Of a stretch of 38,358 bases of DNA, positions 31,675-38,358 are shown piece after piece. Position numbers and translations under genes: made by a program. Position 1 is the stretch's first letter. Each line of letters starts with the position of its first letter. A model generated the notes under the pieces. It was not told the DNA's origin. It saw only the letters and a program-made list of their open reading frames with translations, and did no database searches. This DNA comes from CAZLAK01 sp964557545. Lineage in GTDB: Bacteria > Bacillota > Desulfotomaculia > Desulfotomaculales > Pelotomaculaceae. The stretch lies in the NCBI GenBank assembly GCA_964557545.1, contig CAZLAK010000021.1:1-38358 (forward strand), in the 5' to 3' direction.

Positions 31675-32673
31675 ATGGCAGGTAAAGGTTTGGCGGAAAA
31701 GACCGCTTTGGCAGTAAAAGGTTTGGGCCGGGCAAAGCATGTGGCGGCAATCGCGGCTCTTGCATTGCTAATAACTGGTATTGCGGTTGCTGCGGCCCAA
31801 AAGAGCGTAATCCTGGCGGTTGACGGAACCCAAATCCATGCCAGGACATTTGCCCGCACGGTTGGCGATTTTTTAAAGAGCCGCGGAGTGGTGCTTTTGG
31901 AGAAAGACGAGGTTACGCCTTCACCGGATGCCCCTTTGTCAAACGGTGCGGTGGTTACGGTAAACCGGGCGCAGGATGTGTGCATTGCCGTTGATGGAAG
32001 AGAATTGTCAGCTCGCACCAGGGCGTCAACTGTGGGCGAGGCCCTGGCGGACTGCGGTGTCGCGCTCGGGCAGCAGGACGAGGTGTCGCCCGCACTGGAT
32101 ACACCGGTTGCCGGGGGCATGGTGATCTCAGTGACCCGGGTGCGGACTGACGAGTTAGTTGAAGAGGCTCCGTTAGAGTACGGTGTGCAAAAGAAATATA
32201 CTGTTACCCTGCCCCAGGGCGTAACCCGTGTAGCGCGGGAGGGAAGCGAGGGCATAGAGCGCCGGACCTGGCGCATAACTTACCGCGACGGCAAGGAAGC
32301 CGTACGCGTCCTGGCTTCCCGGGAAATAGTAGTTCCTCCGGTAGATGAGCTTTTGCTGGTGGGGAGCGGAATGAGTGTTTCCCGCGGCGGGGAAAACATC
32401 CGGTACGCTGAGTGCAGGGAGATGCTGGCTTCCGGTTATACTTACACAGGACGTGCCACTGCTTCGGGCGTAGCACCTCACTACGGGGTAGCGGCGGTTG
32501 ATCCGTCCGTAATACCCATCGGCACCAGACTGTACGTAGACGGCTACGGTTACGCTACGGCTTTAGATCTCGGCAGCTCCATTGTGGGCAACCGCATTGA
32601 CCTCTTCTTTGAATCGCGCGCAGAGGCCCTGGAGTGGGGCCTGCGCTGGGTTAAGGTGTACATTTTAAACTGA
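31675..32673 (+). CDS. yabE: YabE-like cell-wall protein with DUF348, G5 and 3D domains
   Basis: Membrane-anchored or secreted cell-wall hydrolase-type protein of 332 aa, related to Bacillus YabE and to resuscitation-promoting factor-like enzymes. A single membrane segment (about 22-41) follows a basic N terminus. Two ubiquitin-like DUF348 repeats (about 44-98 and 101-155) lead to a G5 domain (about 157-228) and a C-terminal 3D domain (about 257-331), whose three Asp are D276 (AAVDPSVIPIGTRLYV), D298 (ALDLGSS) and D309 (NRIDLFF). The 3D fold resembles lytic transglycosylase MltA. ATG at 31675, after AGGGAGG. In Bacillus it precedes rnmV and ksgA; here rnmV is missing and an oxidoreductase intervenes. 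Confidence 0.9.
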   Translation: MAGKGLAEKTALAVKGLGRAKHVAAIAALALLITGIAVAAAQKSVILAVDGTQIHARTFARTVGDFLKSRGVVLLEKDEVTPSPDAPLSNGAVVTVNRAQDVCIAVDGRELSARTRASTVGEALADCGVALGQQDEVSPALDTPVAGGMVISVTRVRTDELVEEAPLEYGVQKKYTVTLPQGVTRVAREGSEGIERRTWRITYRDGKEAVRVLASREIVVPPVDELLLVGSGMSVSRGGENIRYAECREMLASGYTYTGRATASGVAPHYGVAAVDPSVIPIGTRLYVDGYGYATALDLGSSIVGNRIDLFFESRAEALEWGLRWVKVYILN

Positions 32674-32678
32674 TTAAA

Positions 32679-34748
32679 TTAAACTATTTTGGTTATGCGG
32701 GCCGGAAGGCACCTGACGGCGGGAAAGCCCGTGACCGGATCGGCAAATTCTTCGCAGGACAGGATATTGGCGTTGGCTTCCTCCCAGCCGTGCGGCATGC
32801 AGATGACGAGCGGGTGAATATCACTTGTTAGCTTAACTTTGATTTCTACGCTGCCCCAGGGTGTTTCAACCGCTACTTTTTCGCCGCCTGCAATTCCCAG
32901 TTCTGCAGCTGTTTTAGGGTGCACCTCAACCAGCGGTTCTGGTGCCAGGCGACGCGTGGAGGGGATGTTGCGGAAGCGGGAATGCAGGTAGGAGATTTTC
33001 CTTGCCCCCGTAGTAAGGATGAGCGGGTAGCGGGTTTCTTTTGGGGAGGCGGCACTCCAAGTTTTAAGGGGATCGCAAAAAACGGGTAAGGGGTCGTATC
33101 CGTATTTTGCCAGTTCTTCCGAGTATATTTCCACCTTGCCGGAAGGGGTTTTAAACCCGGTGCGCTCGTACTTTTTCGGCGTCCATTGGCCGTAGGTATA
33201 GCCAAAAGGCATGGCCTGCAAGTCTTCATAGGTCAGCCCGAGCGGTTCTAAACGGAAATTAATGGCATCGCGCTCGCACGGCCACGGGAAATAGTCAGCG
33301 TAACCCATTTTCCAGGCCAGTTCCACCCAAAACTCCCAGTCAGGCCGGGCCTTCCCTTCGTCCGCCATAGCTGCGTTAAGACCGATGACCGGTGTGCCGT
33401 AAACGCCGGCGTTTTTCCAGATTTCGCACCTTCCCAAAAACGAGGCCGCCGGAAAAACGATATCCGCCAACCTGGCAGTTTCTGTCAGGAAATGGTCGGT
33501 TACGGCGAGGAATTCTAGGTGTTCAAAAGCGCTTTTGGTAGCGCGGTAATTGGGCCAGGTGAGCAAGGGGTTGCTGCCGGCAATCACCATTGCCTTTATA
33601 AAGTAAGGTTTGCCCTCTAAAATGGCCCTGCTGTAAAAGTTGGCCTGGGCTTGACCGCTGTACTTGTAGAAAAGGGGAAACTCGGCCTGGCCGACGGCCG
33701 GCTCCAGGCTGCCCTTGGGTGCGGCGGTATTTACTTTTAAAGGGGCAAGCCTGGGGCCGGAAACAAAGATAGCCCCCCCGGGGATATCGAGGTTGCCGGT
33801 TACGGCCTGCAGGATGGAAATGGCGCGTAAGGCCTCAAAGCCGTTGGCGCTTAATTCTACGGCAATTCCCGCAGATATGCAGGCGGGTGAAGAAGCGGCG
33901 TAAAGGTGCGCCGCTTCTCTTATTTTGGTGGCAGGAACCCAGGTAACGGGCTCAACTTTTTCGGGGGTGTATTCTTCAATGTGATCTGACAGGCGTTCAA
34001 AACCGGCAGTCCATCTGTTTGCAAAAAGCTGGTCGTAAAGTTTTTCTTTAACGATCACGTGGAGCAAGGCCAGCGCTAGGGCGGTATCTGTGCCCGGGCG
34101 GAGCTGCAGGTGCAGGTCGGCCTTTTGGGCCAGGGGAGCAGCTTTGGGGTCGATGACTAAAAGCTTGGCGCCGCGCCCCAAAGCTTCATTAATAGGACGC
34201 AAAAGGGGAGGGCAGGAAGAAGCTGGATTATGGCCCCAGAGCACGATGCAGCTGCTGTGCCGGAAGTCGGGCACCGGAAGTTCACCGCAGGTTATTTTGT
34301 AGGCCATTAATTTTGAAAAGTGACAGTGGCTGCCGGCGGTGGAAAAGTTGGGAGTGCCGAATACCCGGCAGAACCTCTCGGCGTACAAGAGGGCCTCTCC
34401 TTTTACCCCGGCGTGGCCTACGTGAATGGCCACCGCTTGCGGGCCGTGTGTGGCGGCGATTTCCTTTAGTTTTTGGGCTGTTATGTCCAGGGCCTCATCC
34501 CAGGAAATTTCACACCACTTATTGTTCGCTACTCTTTTTAAAGGATGTCTTAGCCGGTCGGGTGACGACAAAAGCTCGGCTGCAGCTTTTCCTTTTGGAC
34601 AGACGTACCCCCTTGAATAGGGGTGTTCTTTTTGCCCTTCAATTTTTTCCACGCGCCCACCGCTTAAAAAAACTCTAAGGCCGCAGTGAGCGTCGCATAT
34701 GCAACATACCGTCCGGTGCACCCGGGTCCGGCGAACATCCATTTTCAT
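32679..34748 (-). CDS. Molybdopterin (bis-MGD) oxidoreductase, stand-alone catalytic subunit
   Basis: Mo- or W-dependent oxidoreductase of the DMSO reductase superfamily, 689 aa. The N-terminal [4Fe-4S] site is C15-x2-C18-x3-C22-x27-C50, followed by the conserved Lys in CPKGK. The likely metal ligand is C141 in GSHCHFSK; a Cys there is typical of NapA and PhsA/PsrA relatives, while many formate dehydrogenases have Sec. Middle features are VLWGHNPASS, LLVIDPKAAPLAQKADLHLQ, GNLDIPGGAI and AGSNPLLTWPNYRA; the C-terminal MGD domain has LILTTGARKISYLHSRFRNI. No Tat signal is present, so it is cytoplasmic. No electron-transfer or membrane subunit lies beside it. Substrate unknown. ATG at 34748 follows AGGAGG. 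Confidence 0.87.
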   Translation of the reverse strand: MKMDVRRTRVHRTVCCICDAHCGLRVFLSGGRVEKIEGQKEHPYSRGYVCPKGKAAAELLSSPDRLRHPLKRVANNKWCEISWDEALDITAQKLKEIAATHGPQAVAIHVGHAGVKGEALLYAERFCRVFGTPNFSTAGSHCHFSKLMAYKITCGELPVPDFRHSSCIVLWGHNPASSCPPLLRPINEALGRGAKLLVIDPKAAPLAQKADLHLQLRPGTDTALALALLHVIVKEKLYDQLFANRWTAGFERLSDHIEEYTPEKVEPVTWVPATKIREAAHLYAASSPACISAGIAVELSANGFEALRAISILQAVTGNLDIPGGAIFVSGPRLAPLKVNTAAPKGSLEPAVGQAEFPLFYKYSGQAQANFYSRAILEGKPYFIKAMVIAGSNPLLTWPNYRATKSAFEHLEFLAVTDHFLTETARLADIVFPAASFLGRCEIWKNAGVYGTPVIGLNAAMADEGKARPDWEFWVELAWKMGYADYFPWPCERDAINFRLEPLGLTYEDLQAMPFGYTYGQWTPKKYERTGFKTPSGKVEIYSEELAKYGYDPLPVFCDPLKTWSAASPKETRYPLILTTGARKISYLHSRFRNIPSTRRLAPEPLVEVHPKTAAELGIAGGEKVAVETPWGSVEIKVKLTSDIHPLVICMPHGWEEANANILSCEEFADPVTGFPAVRCLPARITKIV

Positions 34749-34894
34749 TCTTTCCTCCTGCCAATATCTTTTGGAGAAAAAGTTATGCCATAGTGTTTAT
34801 TAAATTTTAAAATAAAAATTTATGCTACAGCTATTTATTTTTTTTATTGATGTTTTTCCTTAAAATAAAAATTAAATTAAATATACGTTTTTTG

Positions 34895-34918
34895 CGTGCC
34901 CCAAATCGTGCCCCAAAT
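34895..34918. repeat. Perfect tandem repeat CGTGCCCCAAAT x2
   Basis: Two identical 12-bp units abut (34895-34906, 34907-34918) in the AT-rich 292-bp spacer between the divergent oxidoreductase and ksgA. The spacer holds no gene that I can support. The GC-rich units stand out from it and could be a paired protein-binding site. Confidence 0.6.
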
Positions 34919-35040
34919 AAAAACCTTTTTTTATTTGTCGCGCTTGCAGGGAATAATAGGTACGGGTGGAGGAAATGGATTTTTTAAGGTCGAATTTTCT
35001 AAGGCAAAACAGTAATCTTTTTAAAAAAGAGTTGTGGACA

Positions 35041-35940
35041 GTGGAAAAAGCGTGTGTTTTTTCGCCTGTTACCATAAAAGAGATCTTTAAAAAGAGGGGC
35101 TTGCAGCCCAATAGAGGCATGGGCCAGAACTTTCTGGTGGACCGCAACGTGGCCGAGAAAATAGTTGCTGCTGCCGGCCTTAGCTCGCACGACCTGGTAG
35201 TCGAAATAGGTCCTGGTCTAGGAGCCCTCACCGTGCCGGCAGCCAGGCACGCTGCCAAGGTGATAGCTGTGGAAATAGACACGGGCCTGGCCGGTGCTTT
35301 GCAGGAAATTGTTGGAAACACGCCAAACGTCGACGTGGTGGTGGGTGACGCACTGGAAGTTGACTTTGACCGGCTGGTATCAGAGAAGAGCGGCGGTGTT
35401 TTTGGCCAAGGGGGTAAAAAGTACGTTGTCCTGGGCAATCTTCCTTACTACATCACTACACCGCTTCTCATGCGCCTTCTCACCAGTGGCTTTAATATAT
35501 CTGTCCTCGTGGTCATGATCCAGCTGGAGGTGGCGCAACGGCTGGCAGCGGGGCCCGGCGGCAAGGACTACGGTTCTTTAAGTGTAGCTGTTCAGTACTA
35601 CACCGAACCCGCCTTTCTTTTTCGCGTCCCGGCGCACCTTTTCTACCCGGCTCCGGCTGTAGATTCAGCAGTAATGCGGCTTATGGTAAGGGATACGCCT
35701 GCAGTTTTGGTCGGGGACGAAAAAATTTTTTTCCGGGTTGTCCGGGCGGCCTTTGCCCACCGCCGCAAGACCCTCCAAAACTCCTTGCTGGCTGCCGGCT
35801 TAGGCGGGGATAAAAATTACTGGCACAAGATACTTGCGGAAGCCGGCATTGATCCGGGAAGGCGCGGCGAGACTCTCTCTTTAGAGGAATTTGCCAGGCT
35901 GGCTGACGCGTGGTCAAAAGCGGGCGCGGCGAAAATATAG
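35041..35940 (+). CDS. rsmA: 16S rRNA dimethyladenosine transferase RsmA/KsgA
   Basis: Dimethylates A1518 and A1519 of 16S rRNA during late 30S assembly. The SAM-binding motif I is VVEIGPGLGALT, and the catalytic motif IV is NLPYYITTP, with GMGQNFLVDRNVAEKIV before them. The C-terminal domain has FYPAPAVDSAVMRL and RAAFAHRRKTLQNSLL. I choose GTG at 35041, giving about 299 aa beginning MEKACVFSPVTIKEIFKKRG, because the conserved part starts here. The frame is open back to 34966, where GGAGGAA precedes an ATG at 34975, so a form longer by 22-25 residues is possible. Confidence 0.9.
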   Translation: MEKACVFSPVTIKEIFKKRGLQPNRGMGQNFLVDRNVAEKIVAAAGLSSHDLVVEIGPGLGALTVPAARHAAKVIAVEIDTGLAGALQEIVGNTPNVDVVVGDALEVDFDRLVSEKSGGVFGQGGKKYVVLGNLPYYITTPLLMRLLTSGFNISVLVVMIQLEVAQRLAAGPGGKDYGSLSVAVQYYTEPAFLFRVPAHLFYPAPAVDSAVMRLMVRDTPAVLVGDEKIFFRVVRAAFAHRRKTLQNSLLAAGLGGDKNYWHKILAEAGIDPGRRGETLSLEEFARLADAWSKAGAAKI

Positions 35941-35984
35941 CGGTATAATAGCAAAATAAGGGGCCGGGGAGGAAGGGATGGGTC

Positions 35985-36455
35985 GTGATTTTTACCAGCC
36001 CCACCAAGGGCAAGATGAGTTTTGAAGAGATGATGGAAGATATTGTCAGCTACATCAGGGGCCTTCCTTCTTCTTCCTACAAGATTATCATTGGTTCAGA
36101 TTCTCAGGTAAAAAACGAAACCTGCTTTATTACGGCAGTCATCGTGCACCGGCTGGGCAAGGGGGCGCGCTACTATTACTCCAAAAAAACCCAGAGAAAA
36201 ATAAAGAGCCTGCGCCAGAAGATATTTTACGAGACTTCCTTAAGCCTGGAGATAGGGGGTCTGGTGCACCGCTACTTTGCCGAAGAGGGGTACGACGACT
36301 TGAATGTGGAAATTCACATCGATATCGGTATGCACGGAGAGTCAAAGGAACTGATCCGGGAGGTGGTGGGCATGGTGGCGGGGAGCGGTTTTCGGGCAAA
36401 AATAAAGCCGGAAGCCTTTGGGGCCTCCAGCGTGGCCGACAAACACACCAAGTAA
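35985..36455 (+). CDS. ykuK: YkuK family RNase H-like protein (DUF458)
   Basis: Cytoplasmic protein of 156 aa in the DUF458/YkuK family, predicted to have an RNase H-like fold; no biochemical role is established as far as I know. The pattern MSFEEMMEDIVSYIRGLP, IIIGSDSQVKNETCFITAVI, VEIHIDIGMHGESKELIREV and KPEAFGASSVADKHTK is typical, with acidic residues in GSDSQ and HIDIG suitable for metal binding. GTG at 35985 follows GGGGAGGAAGGG, 45 bp after rsmA, so they are probably co-transcribed. The stop lies 13 bp from the end of the convergent acyl-CoA synthetase, with no clear terminator. Confidence 0.83.
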   Translation: MIFTSPTKGKMSFEEMMEDIVSYIRGLPSSSYKIIIGSDSQVKNETCFITAVIVHRLGKGARYYYSKKTQRKIKSLRQKIFYETSLSLEIGGLVHRYFAEEGYDDLNVEIHIDIGMHGESKELIREVVGMVAGSGFRAKIKPEAFGASSVADKHTK

Positions 36456-36468
36456 CCGTGTTGTTTTA

Positions 36469-38079
36469 TCATAATGCCGCCCGGCACACTTCTTTTTCTG
36501 GTGGTGCACACCCTTCGGCCAGTACCGCTTCTTTTTTGCCGCAGTACTTTTCCCTAAGCCGCGGCTTTTCGATCTTGCCGGTAGGGTTGCGGGGAACCTC
36601 CCCGAAGAAGATGCGGCGCGGCCTTTTGTAACGGGGGAGTGCTTCGCAAAACCTAATGATATCCTCTTCTGATGTATTGCGTCCCGGCTTTAGCTCTACT
36701 ACTGCTACCGGGATTTCGCCCAGACGCACGTCGGGCATGCCGATAACGGCTGCATCCTTGATATCTTCGTGAGCGCGCAAGTGATCTTCTACTTCTACCG
36801 GAAAGATATTTTCCCCGCCGCAGATGACGATGTCTTTTTTGCGGTCAACTAGGTAAATAAAGCCGTCATCGTCCATCCGGGCCATATCGCCTGTGTAAAG
36901 CCAGCCGTCCTTTAAAGCCTGGGCGGTAGCTTCCGGGTTATTGTAGTACCCCTTCATGACGCCCGGGCCCCTTACGATCAATTCGCCTACAGAGCCGTTT
37001 TTAACCGGATTTCCGCCTTCATCTACTATTTTAACTTCCCACCTATAGCCCGGTACGCCAATAGCGCCGACTTTATGGGTGTTTTCTAAGCCGAGGTGCA
37101 CGCAGCCGGGGCCGGTGGCTTCGCTTAAACCGTAGTTGGTATCATATTGCTGGTGGGGGAAGTACTTTTTCCAGCGCCAGATCAAGCTCGGCGGCACCGG
37201 CTGGGCGCCTATGTGCATGAGGCGCCACTGATTTAAGCGGTAGTCTGTTAATTTTACTTCACCGCTTTCCACCGCGTCCAAAATATCCTGTGCCCAGGGG
37301 ACCAGGAGCCAGACGATGGTTACATTCTCTTCCGATACCGCTTCTAAAATCCACTGGGGTTTTACCCCTCGCAGGATAACGGCCTTAGAGCCGGCCAAGA
37401 GGCTGCCGAACCAGTGCATTTTAGCTCCGGTATGGTAAAGCGGGGGTATGCACAGGAAATTGTCCTTGCGGCTTTGGAGGTGGTGCTTTTTTTCGGTAAC
37501 GGCTGCTGCTACCAGATTGGCGTGCGTGATGATGATGGGTTTGGGGCTCCCGGTGGTGCCGGAAGAGAAGTAAAGGGCGGCCTCTTGGGTATCGTCAATT
37601 TCTACCTGCGGGTCGTTATCAGGTTTTCCGGCGGTCAATTCCCCAAAGTTCTCCGACCATACAGGGCTGTCTTCCCCTATGTAGATAAAGCATTCTACAG
37701 TAGGTACTTGGTCTTTTATTTCTTCGACCCGCTCTTTTAGTTCTGGCCCAAATACCAGTATTTTTGCGCCTACGGTGTCCAGGCAGTTTTTTATTTCTGG
37801 GGCCGAAAAGCGGAAATTGATGGGTACAGCCAGCGCGCCGGTTTTTAAGATACCAAAATATACCGGGAGCCACTCCAGGCAGTTCATCATCAATATGGCT
37901 GCCCGGTCGCCCCTGCCCAGGCCGCGGGCGAGCAGGAAGTGGGCAAATTGGTTAGCCAATCTATCAAAATCTAGCCAGCTTATCTCCCTGCGCTTGCCGG
38001 TTAACGGCTCCCTTTCGACAAGGGCCGTCTCACTGGGAAAAAGCCTGGCATTGCGGGATAACACCTCAGTTATAGGCAT
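36469..38079 (-). CDS. AMP-forming acyl-CoA synthetase (FadD-like)
   Basis: Adenylate-forming ligase of 536 aa that activates a carboxylic acid with ATP and then transfers it to CoA. Core motifs are the P-loop-like YFSSGTTGSPKPIIITH, YDTNYGLSEATGPG, the A5/A7-type GWLYTGDMARMDDDGFIYLV followed by DRKKDIVICGGENIFPVEVE, and the C-terminal NPTGKIEKPRL with the catalytic Lys. The N terminus LSRNARLFPSETALVERE matches long- and medium-chain acyl or aryl-CoA ligases. The substrate cannot be fixed from the sequence. ATG at 38079, behind AAGGAGGG. No beta-oxidation gene is visible beside it. Confidence 0.9.
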   Translation of the reverse strand: MPITEVLSRNARLFPSETALVEREPLTGKRREISWLDFDRLANQFAHFLLARGLGRGDRAAILMMNCLEWLPVYFGILKTGALAVPINFRFSAPEIKNCLDTVGAKILVFGPELKERVEEIKDQVPTVECFIYIGEDSPVWSENFGELTAGKPDNDPQVEIDDTQEAALYFSSGTTGSPKPIIITHANLVAAAVTEKKHHLQSRKDNFLCIPPLYHTGAKMHWFGSLLAGSKAVILRGVKPQWILEAVSEENVTIVWLLVPWAQDILDAVESGEVKLTDYRLNQWRLMHIGAQPVPPSLIWRWKKYFPHQQYDTNYGLSEATGPGCVHLGLENTHKVGAIGVPGYRWEVKIVDEGGNPVKNGSVGELIVRGPGVMKGYYNNPEATAQALKDGWLYTGDMARMDDDGFIYLVDRKKDIVICGGENIFPVEVEDHLRAHEDIKDAAVIGMPDVRLGEIPVAVVELKPGRNTSEEDIIRFCEALPRYKRPRRIFFGEVPRNPTGKIEKPRLREKYCGKKEAVLAEGCAPPEKEVCRAAL

Positions 38080-38358
38080 TTAAAGCAAACCCTCCTTACG
38101 GATAAAAGGCAAAATAAAAAAATCCCTACCGTTCTTCCATCCTGCCAACACCTTCCTGTTTATGTAATTTTTAAAATATAACCCGCCTTAATTAAAATAA
38201 TTAAAATCCTTAATCTTAATCTTATATTGTTAAAACTACCCCGGAAAATATTTTACATCATTTCTCTTTTTCTTTCCAGAGTTTTTTAATTTAAAATTGC
38301 TAGCTGTAGATTGCAAGTTTAATTGCCTTACATTTTATGGCAAACCCATCTCTGTTTT
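38080..38358. other. AT-rich upstream region of the acyl-CoA synthetase, no gene seen
   Basis: The last 279 bases are strongly AT-rich with short direct repeats such as CTTAAT at about 38210-38222. Apart from the ribosome binding site of the minus-strand gene, I find no gene, RNA or convincing promoter. Confidence 0.5.

Noticed and set aside
34872..35438. Minus-strand frame opposite rsmA that ends in LGHDLGHAKN, considered as an integrase tail
   Set aside because: It is almost wholly antisense to rsmA. The LGH repeat is just the 12-bp tandem repeat translated, and no integrase catalytic residues are present.
35941..35984. Separate promoter for ykuK from TATAAT at 35944-35949
   Set aside because: The -10 box is perfect, but no -35 or extended -10 element lies at a usable distance, so read-through from rsmA is simpler.

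Overview
The window reads as a chromosome segment of a spore-forming, anaerobic Gram-positive bacterium, most like the Peptococcaceae / Desulfotomaculum-Pelotomaculum-Moorella group of Firmicutes. This placement is inferred. It rests on a Bacillus-like gene order around dnaX (tadA, tRNA-Ser, SRP RNA, dnaX, ybaB, recR, bofA, then tmk, holB, ricT, yabA, rsmI, abrB, metG, tatD, yabE, ksgA), on sporulation markers (bofA, an abrB with a perfect Spo0A box, a 3D/G5 cell-wall protein), on strong AGGAGG-type ribosome binding sites with many GTG/TTG starts, and on anaerobe-type genes (tungstate-binding protein, feoAB, a bis-MGD oxidoreductase, a corrinoid adenosyltransferase). Coding DNA is GC-rich and the intergenic spacers are AT-rich. 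Layout: 1-90 is the 3' part of tRNA-Arg(CCT) and its terminator. 186-2326 is an OmpR/PhoR-type two-component pair. 2323-3412 (minus) is feoA and a stand-alone FeoB GTPase domain. 3627-4198 is tadA and tRNA-Ser(CGA). 4215-11290 is an accessory block between two tRNA-Ser genes: an orphan DNA methyltransferase, a frameshifted tungstate-binding protein, a KhtT/KhtU K+/H+ antiporter, an MFS exporter and a NodIJ-like ABC-2 exporter. 11396-14885 is promoter, tRNA-Ser(GGA), large SRP RNA, dnaX, ybaB, recR and bofA. 14896-22385 is one tightly overlapping operon: ruvC, ruvA, ruvB, PLP decarboxylase-like gene, tmk, holB, ricT, yabA, rsmI. 22469-22968 holds abrB (minus) and a divergent regulatory region; metG, tatD, cobO and a UPF0158 gene follow. 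26516-31323 (minus) is a complete livKHMGF branched-chain amino acid transporter interrupted by a 100-N scaffold gap. 31675-36455 holds yabE, a molybdopterin oxidoreductase (minus), ksgA and ykuK. 36469-38079 (minus) is an AMP-forming acyl-CoA synthetase. How the genes fit together: the core of the window serves DNA replication and repair (DnaX, HolB, YabA, RecR, RuvABC, Tmk), translation (TadA, two tRNA-Ser, SRP RNA, MetG, RsmI, KsgA) and the switch to sporulation (AbrB under Spo0A, RicT, BofA). Transport and metabolic modules are inserted at several points of this conserved backbone. I did not find a clearly new multi-gene system. The best leads are: the abrB control region (a consensus Spo0A box just downstream of a good promoter), a compact metG leader ending in a strong terminator, an in-phase A AAA AAG slippery heptamer in dnaX, a sigma-E-like promoter before bofA, a stand-alone FeoB G domain whose feoA partner overlaps it out of frame, the tRNA-Ser-bounded accessory block, and an assembly gap that can be closed from the sequence itself.
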